Assembly (NCBI GenBank): GCA_002898575.1
Contig: BEHT01000009.1
Span: 1 to 64,000 of the forward strand
Direction: 5' to 3'
From: a bacterium HR17
Lineage (GTDB): Bacteria; Armatimonadota; Fervidibacteria; Fervidibacterales; Fervidibacteraceae
DNA: 64,000 bases
Shown in pieces: positions 8,693 through 17,456 of the stretch. The notes beneath the pieces are model-generated. The model searched no databases. It had not been told where the DNA came from and saw only the letters and a list, made by a program, of their open reading frames with translations. The position numbers were made by a program, and so were the translations under genes. The stretch's first letter is position 1. The number at the start of each line of letters is the position of its first letter.

Positions 8693-10645
8693 TCAAAACA
8701 GTTGCCACCATCCTACACCCAGCGGCGGTAACTGTGCCCATGCGATCCCGTCGCGCAAAGTTGCGCTGCCGTCGGTAGCGATCGGCTTGAGAAAACGCCA
8801 GTCCTGACCGGTCAACCATCGCAGAAAGACGGGTGTGCGTTGGGGCGTGTAACTCGCATTGACTGCTAAGAGGTAGGTCGCCCCACCGCTGTCCCACACA
8901 GCGTAGTAAAGGGCACCCTCCCGTCCCACGGCTCGTTCAAAGGCGTCCGGGCGGGTGAGCAACGCCGCCAGTTTTTGCACCTCGGCGGCGATGGACGGCA
9001 TCGCCCGCCACAATTGGTGGCTCATCGGCTTGTAGACGAACCAGTATATCAACCGACCGCCCAGGATCAAAGTCAGCCAGGTGTGGGCACGGGCTTCGTC
9101 CGCGGTCGGTTCACGCACGGCGTCGTCATAACCATACATCTGCTGCCAGAAAGCGACAGGTTTACCCAGCGGGCGGCAATCGCGGTTCATCCGCCACAGA
9201 ACATCGGCGACCTGTCCCATCGGGTTCTCCACACGCCCGAAGGGGTAATAGTCCAGTGACCCGAAATCACTGGCTTGTAGCGACCCGTAACCACCTTTGC
9301 CATCCGTCCAACGATACCAGTTCAATTGGGCGGGTCGGTAAGGATCCGTTTGCTTGGCGGTGCGGTAAACGGTCAGCAACTCCTCCTCCCGCCGCCCGTC
9401 TCGTTCCCACCACCCTTCAGGTTCGTCCAGTAAATACCACGCGATAACAGCGGGATGGTCGCGCAACGCCGCGACCGTTTCGGCAATAGCGTCGGCGATC
9501 GCAGCGGCTGATTGGTCGCCGGGCGGACGCAACCACGCGATCACTTTGAGTCCCCGCCGATGGGCTTCGTCCATGAAGGCGCGGGTCGTCGCCCAAGTGG
9601 CAGGATCGGTGGGCACCATTGGGATGACAGCGTTGAACCCGTGGGCTGCGATGTCGCTCAGCCACCAATCGCGCGGGCTGGCGTGAATGCCTTGCGCAAA
9701 AACGACGAAAGGCGCGCCGTTAACGACCAAATGTCGGCGCACACGGTCCACTTGCACGAAAGCGCCGCTGCTCGGTGGCGTCAACTTCGTCAATCGGTCG
9801 GTCGTCGTCGCCACCACCTCCCCTTGTGTCGTGACAGTTTCAACGGTCAATACATGTGTGCCGATGGGCACTTCGGCAAGGCTGAAGGGCACAAAGCGCC
9901 GCATATTCGGCGGCAAGGTTGCGTCGCCCATCGGTTTGAGCCAATTGTCGCCCAGCCGGCACCGCACCGTCACAGGGACGCTCAAGTTGCTTTCGCACCA
10001 CAGACGAAATTGCGACTCAGTAGCGTAAGCGTCACACTCCACAATCGCTCGTAACGGTTGAGCGCGGGGCGGCAACAACACATCGCCCGCGTAAAGGGGT
10101 GTGTAATCCGAAGGGCTTTCGCCCGCTTCCAGTTGCGGTGCGGCGAGCCAAATCGTGCCTGCTTGCTCAATAGTTACAGTGACGATCAACCGTCCTCGCG
10201 CCCAATGCCCGCGCTGTGGTGTCGCTGTGAACGCGAATCGACGCCACACAGGTTGTGCCAACACGGTCGTGCGCCTGTCATAGCCGATGCCCAAAGTGAC
10301 GGGAAAATCAGGGCGCTCCGACCGCAGGTAAACTGAAAAGGTGTAAGGTTTGCCGGACGGCAGCACATAAGCGAAGGATTGCCACCGCAGCGCCGTGCCC
10401 GCCTGCGGGTTGAACAGCCGCAGCGCCCGCGTGCCTTGAATGGGTGAACTGTCTTCCACCGAAACACAGCCGGTCCACTCCCGCACCAATTCGGGGGCGT
10501 TCGTGCCCCACCAGTCAGGCACCTCGCCGTTGGTGCGGAACCAAAAATGCGAGTTGCGCAACAAGTTGCGGGGCGGTTCCACACTTTGCCCCATCACCGC
10601 AGCCCAATTCAGCACCATCCCAATGGCGAGAATAGCCCACCGCAT
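8693..10645 (-). CDS. secreted glycoside hydrolase-like protein, TIM-barrel (clan GH-A-like)
   Basis: About 650 residues. The ATG at 10645 is chosen because AAAGGAGG lies 6 nt upstream and a signal peptide follows (MRWAILAIGMVLNWAAVMGQ). The N-terminal third looks like a carbohydrate-binding jelly-roll (NLLRNSHFWF, then the SVYLRSE region) and is followed by an Ig-like stretch. From VNGAPFVVFAQGIHAS a TIM barrel begins, with HGFNAV, HRRGLKVIAWLRPPGD, HPAVIAWYLLDEPEGWW (a likely acid/base glutamate in DEPE) and LDYYPFGR. The substrate cannot be told; a beta-galactosidase or mannanase-like activity is possible, and loss of catalysis cannot be excluded. Confidence 0.7.
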   Translation of the reverse strand: MRWAILAIGMVLNWAAVMGQSVEPPRNLLRNSHFWFRTNGEVPDWWGTNAPELVREWTGCVSVEDSSPIQGTRALRLFNPQAGTALRWQSFAYVLPSGKPYTFSVYLRSERPDFPVTLGIGYDRRTTVLAQPVWRRFAFTATPQRGHWARGRLIVTVTIEQAGTIWLAAPQLEAGESPSDYTPLYAGDVLLPPRAQPLRAIVECDAYATESQFRLWCESNLSVPVTVRCRLGDNWLKPMGDATLPPNMRRFVPFSLAEVPIGTHVLTVETVTTQGEVVATTTDRLTKLTPPSSGAFVQVDRVRRHLVVNGAPFVVFAQGIHASPRDWWLSDIAAHGFNAVIPMVPTDPATWATTRAFMDEAHRRGLKVIAWLRPPGDQSAAAIADAIAETVAALRDHPAVIAWYLLDEPEGWWERDGRREEELLTVYRTAKQTDPYRPAQLNWYRWTDGKGGYGSLQASDFGSLDYYPFGRVENPMGQVADVLWRMNRDCRPLGKPVAFWQQMYGYDDAVREPTADEARAHTWLTLILGGRLIYWFVYKPMSHQLWRAMPSIAAEVQKLAALLTRPDAFERAVGREGALYYAVWDSGGATYLLAVNASYTPQRTPVFLRWLTGQDWRFLKPIATDGSATLRDGIAWAQLPPLGVGWWQLF

Positions 10646-10762
10646 GCGCATCCTCCTTTGGTGCCGATTTCGACCACCACAAATTGTGACAACACCCCTG
10701 CCGTTGCCTGGTGTGTCTAACTCAATGGCAGTGGCGGAACGAGAAAAGCCACTCAAAGGAGC

Positions 10763-11032
10763 GTGACAGTCTTGGTGAGTTTTCCCATCTCGTCCATGCA
10801 ACCGTCTCACAGAACGGGTATGCTGGTCGCATTGATGGATGCCCTGCGCACTGAACTGAAAACGGGGGGAATCGTTGACAGTTTGATCGTCGCTACCGTC
10901 GGGTTGATCGTGTTAATCATGTTGAGCGTCTGCTCTGCGGTGGCGCCTATCATCGCTCTCCCGCAGCAGCGTGAGGGACCCTCCCTCTGGCAATCTGCTG
11001 ACGAACCCTCCGTGTTGCCGGCAACTCAATAA
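10763..11032 (+). CDS. small hypothetical membrane protein
   Basis: An 89-codon frame starting at GTG, divergent from the glycosidase-like gene. A single strongly hydrophobic helix is predicted around residues 38-65 (SLIVATVGLIVLIMLSVCSAV), with a charged amphipathic stretch before it. An internal ATG at residue 20 could be the true start. I recognise no family, and it could be a chance frame. The hydrophobic helix and a GGAG before the GTG are the only support. Confidence 0.35.
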   Translation: MTVLVSFPISSMQPSHRTGMLVALMDALRTELKTGGIVDSLIVATVGLIVLIMLSVCSAVAPIIALPQQREGPSLWQSADEPSVLPATQ

Positions 11033-11080
11033 AGCGGAGCAAACGGCACAAGGCACCACCGCGCCATTGACCGAAGAGTA

Positions 11081-11932
11081 TCAGAGGGCTAACTGGAACG
11101 GTTGTGTCCATGCGGCGCTACCGCGTTCACCGTAAGCCTCCACGCGCACATAGCCTTCGTCACCTCGGAAAAGGTATTCTGCACGGGGTGCATCCACCCA
11201 TTTGAGCCATCGTCCATGTTTGCCGACGAATGCGATGCGGCTGGCGTTGCGTGTTTCAATGCGAAGCCTCGTTCCATCGCATTCAATCGTTTCGAACGAC
11301 ACGCCGGTTGAAGCGTAGCAACGCCCGTCACGCAACGCTTGCACGAGGGCGTGGGGTGTCAGTTCGTCAACTTGCACCATCGTCCACCCGTTAGCGATAT
11401 CCAACTCATTGTGCGTGTCGTCGGTGCCGTAACCCCAGCACAGACGCCCACCAGACAGCAACATATCCCAACGATCGCTGGCAAGGGGGCTACCGCTATC
11501 GCGCAGAATGTTGCCGTTGAAGACCTCAATGCCAGCGTAACCTTGTAATGTCACCAATTCCTCTTGCCGCCAATGGCAGAACCGTTCGCCCCAATTGGGA
11601 TGGGCTAAGACGGCGATGCCACCTTGCGCGTTGATGGCATCAATAACCGTTTGGCGAGGCTGGTGCGGTTCAATCGGTGCGGTGACGCCGATCGCCACGA
11701 TATGTCCGCCGCCCGCAGTCACCTCACATCCGGACAACAAAATCAGCGGCGTGCTCACATCGTTAAGGGGCGTGATCTTATCGTGGTCGGTGATCACGAG
11801 GAAATCGTAACCGCACTCTTCGTAGCGGCGGACTAATTCCGCCAAGGAGAAAACACCGTCGCTATTCGTCGTATGCGCATGTAGGTTGCCTCGCAACCAC
11901 CGCCCATTGTCCTGATAAGGGTGCACAACCAT
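11081..11932 (-). CDS. PHP-domain metal-dependent phosphoesterase
   Basis: The 283-residue protein has the metal-binding signature of the PHP superfamily: HAHTTNSDG (residues 18-26), ITDHDK, GCEVTA, LAHPNWGE, and a late GYGTDDTH in place of the usual D-x-H. Such enzymes hydrolyse phosphoesters with a di- or trinuclear metal centre (for example nucleoside 3',5'-bisphosphate phosphatases), but the substrate cannot be read from the sequence. The C-terminal 70 residues form an extra beta-rich domain. It is probably co-transcribed with the hydrolase upstream, 39 nt away. Confidence 0.85.
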   Translation of the reverse strand: MVVHPYQDNGRWLRGNLHAHTTNSDGVFSLAELVRRYEECGYDFLVITDHDKITPLNDVSTPLILLSGCEVTAGGGHIVAIGVTAPIEPHQPRQTVIDAINAQGGIAVLAHPNWGERFCHWRQEELVTLQGYAGIEVFNGNILRDSGSPLASDRWDMLLSGGRLCWGYGTDDTHNELDIANGWTMVQVDELTPHALVQALRDGRCYASTGVSFETIECDGTRLRIETRNASRIAFVGKHGRWLKWVDAPRAEYLFRGDEGYVRVEAYGERGSAAWTQPFQLAL

Positions 11933-11971
11933 TCGCCCACCACCTCTCCTTCAAGTGTCGTAACGGCGTGA

Positions 11972-12577
11972 CTATCGTTTAGCGGCGATACCATCAGAAG
12001 TCGTGATAACACCGCGATAGAGGAAATGGATCTGACGCAGGGTCGCTTCCATGTCAAAGTCTGTCAGCGCGGATATACCGTCTTTGGGAACGACAACTTT
12101 GAACCACCTCAATGCGGCGCTGCCTGCGGTGTGCAGGACGCAAATGTTTGCGACGGTGCCCGTGATGATCACGGTGTCAACGCCAGCGACCCGCAGGTCA
12201 TGGTCCAGCGTCGTCCCGTAAAAGCCGTCGTAGCGACGCTTTTGAACGACTAACTCGTTGGGCTGCGGCTTCAGTTCATCCACAATTTCCCAACCCCAGG
12301 TGCCGATGAGGCAGTGCTCGCCCCAGATAGGAAACTCGGGGTCGTTGGGCAGGTGGGTGTCCTGCGTGTAGGCAACCAACATGCCGTGTTGACGGGCTAA
12401 ATCCAGCAATTTGCGGATGACAGGAACGGTGTCTTTTGCCGTCGGCACGACCAATTTGCCGCCCTCTTTGACAAAGTCGTTTTGCATGTCCACGATGAGC
12501 AACGCCGTCTTCCGTGGGTCTAATTCCACGCGCTCAGTGACAGTGTATTCTGGCACAGTGACGGTGCGCTCCAGCAT
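11972..12577 (-). CDS. isochorismatase/nicotinamidase-family cysteine hydrolase
   Basis: About 201 residues of Rossmann-like fold. The catalytic triad is visible: Asp in LLIVDMQNDF, Lys in VVQKRRYDGFYGT and Cys in TGTVANICVLHTA. The cis-peptide element before the cysteine (GTVANICV) resembles nicotinamidase-type members. Substrates of the family include nicotinamide, isochorismate, ureidoacrylate and N-carbamoylsarcosine, so the exact reaction is not assigned. AGGAGGTGA lies upstream; ATG at 12577 or GTG at 12580 could initiate. Confidence 0.87.
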   Translation of the reverse strand: MLERTVTVPEYTVTERVELDPRKTALLIVDMQNDFVKEGGKLVVPTAKDTVPVIRKLLDLARQHGMLVAYTQDTHLPNDPEFPIWGEHCLIGTWGWEIVDELKPQPNELVVQKRRYDGFYGTTLDHDLRVAGVDTVIITGTVANICVLHTAGSAALRWFKVVVPKDGISALTDFDMEATLRQIHFLYRGVITTSDGIAAKR

Positions 12578-12638
12578 CACCCTTCACCTCCTATAAGCCA
12601 CATGGCAAGACCTTAAGAAATTGTGGCACGGTCGGACT

Positions 12639-13013
12639 TCATCGCGGTGCTCTCTGTTGAGGGGTGTTTGTGCTTAGCGCCATCCCGACTATCGCTGCTG
12701 GGACGGTTATCAGAGCACTCCAATGGTAAGACAGCAAGGTGTGAATGTCGTAAGGAAACAAAGATGCAATTTGCACCATCAAGCCCAAAAGCAACCCGTT
12801 CAAAGCCCAATGACCAACTGTCAAGGGGCGAAGCCAAAAGGCAATGTGAAGGACGATCAAACCTTCTAAGACCAGCATCGGCGGGCTGTAAGGCAACAAG
12901 GCTAAATTCGTCCACCTGGGCAAAAATGCCCGCGCAGCAGCGATCAACGCTCCCGCAAAAACGCCTCCAACGAACAGAACTGCCGCTGCCAACCGAACTT
13001 CTCGCCATTTCAT
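12639..13013 (-). CDS. hypothetical four-helix membrane protein
   Basis: About 124 residues with four predicted membrane segments (LAAAVLFVGGVFAGALI, PPMLVLEGLIVLHIAFWL, ALNGLLLGLMVQIASLF and ALITVPAAIVGMAL). ATG at 13013 is preferred, just after the stop of the DUF2079 gene at 13021, so translation may be coupled. I recognise no family. It ends the long minus-strand cluster that starts near 24.7 kb. Confidence 0.6.
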   Translation of the reverse strand: MKWREVRLAAAVLFVGGVFAGALIAAARAFLPRWTNLALLPYSPPMLVLEGLIVLHIAFWLRPLTVGHWALNGLLLGLMVQIASLFPYDIHTLLSYHWSALITVPAAIVGMALSTNTPQQRAPR

Positions 13014-13020
13014 TGCTTCA

Positions 13021-14676
13021 TCACCATCCAACACTTTTTAATTGCTCCCAAGCGATTTGAACTGCTTCCCTCAAACGCTCCCTCGGTAAACTGGGGTTGA
13101 CATTAATTCGCCTCAAACCTTCAACGAAATTTGCTCCACGCTTGAGAAGGAGCAGGTCTTTACGAACCGCTACGATTCCGTATTCGGAGCAGGTGAGGGC
13201 GTGGATTGCCAATGTGTCGTAAGCGTCTGCACCCAACGGCCAAAAGTTCGTCCTCGCCTTCAAAACGATGAAATCTACCGACTGCTCCTTCATCCTGCGG
13301 TGGAACTCGTTTTCTGGCAACGGTTTGGGTCTCATCTCAATTTGATGTTTGAGCGCTTCAACTGAAGGACCAAAGGCAACTTGCTGGAATGGGTTTGGAA
13401 ACAAGTAAATGCGTTCGCGATGAGCCAAAGGCGGAACCAAACTCGTCGGCGCTGTCACCGACGCGTCAGGTGGGATGTGATGATTTAAGAAGTTGACTAT
13501 GGCTGCTGCTTCCTTCGGTGGCACCATGTCGCTCGTGAACCTCTGAATAACGGGCGGTCCGTAGCGATAGGCGCTGAACGAAACGCAAACGAGCCAAGCG
13601 AGCGCAACGAGAAACTGCCAACGCCGATGCGAAGTTTGAGGCAATTCGTTACCCAACTTCAACAATCGCGTCCACGCCACGACGCTTGCCAACGCCAACC
13701 AAGGGATAAGCGTGGATGCATATTGATAGCCCAATTCACGAAGGGTCACGCGTTCGTTGAGGGCGTTGAGAGCGTAGTTGGGCAAACCGAAGAGCAAAAC
13801 CTCTGGCGCTAAAAGGGGAAAGAACGAGAAAGGTGAGAGCAGCAAAAGAGGGTAAACGCCGGGCGCTGTGGCATGTCCTTGACAAAACACTAACTCCTTT
13901 AATGCTTCCATTGGACGACTTAAGATGCCCCAAACGATGCCCAACGGAGTTGTCCCCCAACGGGCGTAAAGAGAAAGGTAAGCGGACTGTTCGGCGCCAG
14001 CCAAGTAAGGCATTATTTTCAACGCTGCAAACGCCCAAGTGATGCCCCCTAAAACTCCCCACCATGCCCATCGCCTCTTCCAAAAGAGGGCAGCATAAGC
14101 GCTCAACGAAGAAACGGTAAGAGCAATCTCCTGCTTGCACGCCATCGCCAAAACCGCTGCCATCGCAAAGACTTTGGGTTTCCCTTCATCTGCTGCGTCC
14201 ATAGCCCAAAGCACAAAAGGGACGGAGAGCAAAACAGGGTGAAAGTCAAACAAAGGCATTGTGAAAAGAGCAGGATGGAGAAGGTAACCGATGGCAATTA
14301 GTGCCGCAGCCCATTCTTTTTGTGTCCGCCGCAAAGCCAACCGATATAGGGGCAACGCTCCTGCTGCCAGAGCAAGGGTTTGAGCGAGAAAGAGCCAAAA
14401 AGGATGCGACCAGAAGCGGTAGAACGGAGCAATGAGGTAAAGGATGGGCGTGAAGTGGTCACCGAGAATGTTCATTCCACGAACAGTCACGAATGGCGTT
14501 TTACCTTGTGCCATCAACCAAACGGCTTGCTGAAAGATGCCTAGATCAAAAGCATAAGCACCCAACTGAGCGTAGCGACGCATTTGCAACCAGAGAAAAT
14601 AACCGATGAAAGCGAGACAAGCACAAAGCACGAAACCCATAGCAACAAATTGATTTTTCTCTCGCCCTCTTTTCAT
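13021..14676 (-). CDS. DUF2079 family polytopic membrane protein, copy 1
   Basis: About 551 residues with many membrane helices. The N-terminal signature of DUF2079 is clear: AFDLGIFQQAVWLM, then RGMNILGDHFTPILYL. The family looks like GT-C-fold membrane glycosyltransferases, but no activity is established. The C-terminal soluble part (from SDMVPPKEAAAIVNFL) has a periplasmic-domain character. ATG at 14676 is chosen: GGCTGGAGAG precedes it and the paralogue at 15810-17456 starts at the matching place. It lies 10 nt after a HEAT-repeat gene. A remnant of a third copy is fused into the frame at 15499-15735. Confidence 0.88.
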   Translation of the reverse strand: MKRGREKNQFVAMGFVLCACLAFIGYFLWLQMRRYAQLGAYAFDLGIFQQAVWLMAQGKTPFVTVRGMNILGDHFTPILYLIAPFYRFWSHPFWLFLAQTLALAAGALPLYRLALRRTQKEWAAALIAIGYLLHPALFTMPLFDFHPVLLSVPFVLWAMDAADEGKPKVFAMAAVLAMACKQEIALTVSSLSAYAALFWKRRWAWWGVLGGITWAFAALKIMPYLAGAEQSAYLSLYARWGTTPLGIVWGILSRPMEALKELVFCQGHATAPGVYPLLLLSPFSFFPLLAPEVLLFGLPNYALNALNERVTLRELGYQYASTLIPWLALASVVAWTRLLKLGNELPQTSHRRWQFLVALAWLVCVSFSAYRYGPPVIQRFTSDMVPPKEAAAIVNFLNHHIPPDASVTAPTSLVPPLAHRERIYLFPNPFQQVAFGPSVEALKHQIEMRPKPLPENEFHRRMKEQSVDFIVLKARTNFWPLGADAYDTLAIHALTCSEYGIVAVRKDLLLLKRGANFVEGLRRINVNPSLPRERLREAVQIAWEQLKSVGW

Positions 14677-14686
14677 CTCTCCAGCC

Positions 14687-15202
14687 TCATTCCTTTTGTC
14701 GTCTATGGGTTTCACTGCTTTCTACAGAATAGCCAAAACGGGTCAAGGTTTTAAGGACAACCTTCCTCACATCAGGATCTGGATCGTTGAGGAGAGGAAG
14801 AAGATCTGGGACAGTTTCTCTTGCTTGAAGTCGGTCAAGGGCAAGGACAGCGTAGAACCGAACGACTCCCTCTTTGTCCCTCAGCCTTTGCACCGCAATT
14901 TGAATAGCCTCTTTCCGTTGTTGGTCCGTTTGGGCGTAGGAAAGGGCGCGAAGGGCACGACACCTTATCATCCATATGGGGTCTCTGGCGAACTCCCGCA
15001 ACTTTGCCATTTCATCGCTGGTGAACGGTCTTCTTCCCTTTAACTCTTCCAACCATTCCACAATTTCCCTTTTAGCGAGATAATCGGGCGTCAACCAGGG
15101 TCGCTGCCCCGCTTGCTGGAACGACTTGTTCCCCACCCCTTTCCAAGCCAGAAATATGGCTATACCCAAAGCGAACGCGCTGAAGAAAACCAACAGCCTC
15201 AT
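14687..15202 (-). CDS. membrane-anchored HEAT-repeat protein, copy 1
   Basis: The 171-residue protein has an N-terminal helix acting as signal or anchor (residues 3-20), then PDYLAKREIVEWLEELKGRRPF and HEAT/armadillo-like repeats: DPIWMIRCRALRALSYAQ, DKEGVVRFYAVLALDRLQ and DPDPDVRKVVLKTLTRFG. Such repeats bind other proteins. It is clearly paralogous to the gene at 22632-23123 and to the pseudogene at 23419-23924. It follows a broken cysteine-rich peptide gene by 13 nt, the same order and spacing as in the 23.1 kb pair, so peptide and HEAT protein probably form a unit. Confidence 0.82.
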   Translation of the reverse strand: MRLLVFFSAFALGIAIFLAWKGVGNKSFQQAGQRPWLTPDYLAKREIVEWLEELKGRRPFTSDEMAKLREFARDPIWMIRCRALRALSYAQTDQQRKEAIQIAVQRLRDKEGVVRFYAVLALDRLQARETVPDLLPLLNDPDPDVRKVVLKTLTRFGYSVESSETHRRQKE

Positions 15203-15215
15203 ATTCCCCTCATCC

Positions 15216-15417
15216 TCAGACGATTATCGGGCACCTTTTGTAGCAAGCCTGTAGGTCATACCAATCCCCACACAGTTGGTCGCAACAACGAAGGCACGCC
15301 CTATCTGAGTAATGTTTAGGGCAATAGACATCGCAAGGTTCCTGTGCCATTGCTCCAACGATGCCAAAGAGCAAGGCTGTAAGGAAGGGTTAGTCGCAAT
15401 TTTCTTACCTTGTCCAT
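15216..15417 (-). pseudogene. frameshifted small secreted eight-cysteine peptide gene
   Basis: ATG at 15417 follows GGGAGGTG and encodes MDKVRKLRLT. Removing one base in the TTCC region gives a signal helix (LLTALLFGIVGAMAQ) and then eight cysteines to the stop at 15216. The cysteine spacing is C-x3-C-x8-C-x2-CC-x3-C-x8-C-x3-C. This is almost the spacing of the intact peptide at 23137-23337, whose N-terminus (MKKVGKLWLT) also matches. As written, translation stops early. A real frameshift or a sequencing error are both possible; the coding pattern on both sides is clear. Confidence 0.6.
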
Positions 15418-15506
15418 CACAACGCACCTCCCAAATTGCGAGTTGTTTGGCAACCTTTTCCCCGCTGCCAATTATATAATTGCAGCGGAGAGCAAATTTT
15501 ATTCAC
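15418..15506 (-). promoter_or_regulatory. conserved peptide-gene leader, copy A
   Basis: About 85 nt nearly identical to 20008-20095 and 23338-23425, each directly before a small secreted cysteine-rich peptide gene. In transcript direction it holds GAATAAAATTTG, the palindromic core AATTATATAATT (15470-15481) that contains a TATAAT-like -10 box, then the hairpin GGCAGC / GTTGCC (15449-15469), then GGGAGGTG. The far end overlaps the 3' end of the preceding frame. It is probably promoter plus 5' leader. Confidence 0.65.
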
Positions 15507-15735
15507 GAACTTGGTGTCCTAACTTCTTTAGTGCATCCCCAACCTCAAGGCAAGGGTCATTCAAAGGAGGGAGAAGGGAGATAGCATCTTTCACTTGCAA
15601 CCGAGCCAATGCCCTGACCGCATAACTCCTTACCTCCTTAAGGCTATGCGCGCCCAATTGAGCGTAGCGACGCACCTGCCACCCAAAAATAGACGATGAA
15701 AGTAAGACAAGCGCAAAGCATGAAACCCACGGCAA
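15499..15735 (-). pseudogene. chimeric remnant: DUF2079 5' end joined to HEAT-repeat 3' end
   Basis: The first part matches, at DNA level and in shifted frames, the start of the DUF2079 gene at 14676 (both contain a segment ending in RRYAQLGA). After that point the sequence turns into the last HEAT repeat and tail of the HEAT family (SYAVRALARLQVKDA, LLPPLNDP, LKKLGHQV). It looks like a deletion between two duplicated modules that joined one gene start to another gene end. The 78-codon frame is probably not functional. Confidence 0.55.
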
Positions 15736-15809
15736 CTAATTGTTTTTTCCTCCTGTTTCCCTTTTCTCTCCATTGTCTCCTTTCTATCGTCCATGTTCTT
15801 CACCACTCC

Positions 15810-17456
15810 TTACTCCTGCAACTGCCTCCATATAGCGCTGACGGCAGCGGTGATTTGTTTCGGACCTTCACGAATTTGCCTTACATTAACGCCCAAAATA
15901 TACAACCCATGTGCGAAATCCGCCTTATGCTTCAAAATGATGGTGTTTCCCTTGCGGGCAATAACTCCATACTCGGGACATGACAAGAGATAGATCGCAA
16001 TAGTTTCGTATGTTTCCAATTGCAGTGGCTGAGTGTTTGTTTGCTTCCTTAAAACGATAAAGTCTACAGGAGCAGATTTGATTCTTTGGTAAAATTGTTG
16101 AGCAGTAATGTGAAAAGATTGAGGTTTCATCTGTTGCTTCACAGCATTCACTGATGGTCCAAAAACAACTTGATAGAAAGGATTAGGGAACAAATAAATA
16201 TGCTCACGGTGGGCTAAAAGCGGCACCAAATTGCTAGGAGCTGTAACACTGGCATCAGGTGGAATATGCTTACGAAGAAAGGCCATAATGGCTCTTGCCT
16301 CTTCTGGAGGCAGGGTGCTAAGCATAAACCGTTGAATAACGGGCGATCCGTAATGACAGGTGCCCAGAGCCAAACAATTGATCCAAGTTAGAGCAAGCGT
16401 AACCTCCCAACGCCGTTGCAATGAAACTGCGAGATGTTTTCCCCATCTCAAGAGCCGTTCCCATGTTGAAATACTGGCAAAAGCCAACCAGGGCACAATC
16501 AATGCTCCATATTGATAGCCTATTTCCCTCATGACAGGACGCTCACTTAGCGCTATGAGGGCATAACTAGGTAATCCCCAAACTAACACCTCTGGCGCTA
16601 ATAAGGGGAAAAGAGCGAAAGGCACCACTAAGAGCAGGGGGTAAATGCCAGGGGTCTGAACATACCCGTGACATAAAGTTAGCGATTTAATCACTTCAAT
16701 GGGGTGAGTGATAATACCCCAAATAATACTTGTAAGTGTTTTTCCCCATTGATCATATAACGATAAATAAGCAGATTGCTCAGTATTGCTCAGATAGGTC
16801 ATAATTTTCATCGTTATCGAAAACCAAACGAAACTAAAAATCAAACCACCCCAAGCCCAATGGCGTTTCCGGACAAAAATGCCATACATGCTAATCCCTG
16901 CCAGTGGGATGGCAACATCCTGCCTGCATAAGGCTGCACAACAAGCACCAACAATGAAGTGAACAACTCGTCCTGACTCAATAGCGTCCATTGCCCAAAG
17001 GACAAAAGGGACAGAAAGCAAAACGGGATGGAAGTCAAATAGCAACATTGTGAACAAAGCGGGGTGCAAAAGGTAGCCAATAACGACCAAAACAGCCGCC
17101 CATTCGTGTTGTGTTGTTCGCATGGTTAACCGATAAAGTGGAAAAGCCCCTGCTGCTAAAGCAATTGTTTGGGCGAGGAAAAGCCAAAATGGGTGAGCCC
17201 AAAAGCGGTAAGGGACGGCAAGCAAATAAAGAATAGGCGTGAAATGGTCGCCAAGAATGTGCATTCCTCGGACAGTCACAAACGGTGTTTTACCTTGAGA
17301 CATCAACCAGACGGCTTGTTGAAAGATGCCTAAATCAAACGCAGATGCACCTAAACGATTAAAGCGCAAGATTTGCAGTATTAGGAGACAAACGCTCCAA
17401 CTGACAGTTATTACTATAACTACCAAGGCCCCACATCGCTCAGTTTTTGTCTTCAT
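15810..17456 (-). CDS. DUF2079 family polytopic membrane protein, copy 2
   Basis: 548 residues, paralogous along its length to the copy at 13021-14676. It shares AFDLGIFQQAVWLMSQGK, RGMHILGDHFTPILYL, FWLFLAQTIALAAGAFPLYRL and LFPNPFYQVVFGPSV. It has about ten membrane helices and a C-terminal soluble part. Its DNA is clearly more AT-rich than copy 1, as are its upstream neighbours. Its start overlaps the end of the DUF1573 frame by 17 nt, so translational coupling is likely. GT-C-type glycosyl transfer is an inference from the fold family. Confidence 0.88.
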   Translation of the reverse strand: MKTKTERCGALVVIVITVSWSVCLLILQILRFNRLGASAFDLGIFQQAVWLMSQGKTPFVTVRGMHILGDHFTPILYLLAVPYRFWAHPFWLFLAQTIALAAGAFPLYRLTMRTTQHEWAAVLVVIGYLLHPALFTMLLFDFHPVLLSVPFVLWAMDAIESGRVVHFIVGACCAALCRQDVAIPLAGISMYGIFVRKRHWAWGGLIFSFVWFSITMKIMTYLSNTEQSAYLSLYDQWGKTLTSIIWGIITHPIEVIKSLTLCHGYVQTPGIYPLLLVVPFALFPLLAPEVLVWGLPSYALIALSERPVMREIGYQYGALIVPWLAFASISTWERLLRWGKHLAVSLQRRWEVTLALTWINCLALGTCHYGSPVIQRFMLSTLPPEEARAIMAFLRKHIPPDASVTAPSNLVPLLAHREHIYLFPNPFYQVVFGPSVNAVKQQMKPQSFHITAQQFYQRIKSAPVDFIVLRKQTNTQPLQLETYETIAIYLLSCPEYGVIARKGNTIILKHKADFAHGLYILGVNVRQIREGPKQITAAVSAIWRQLQE

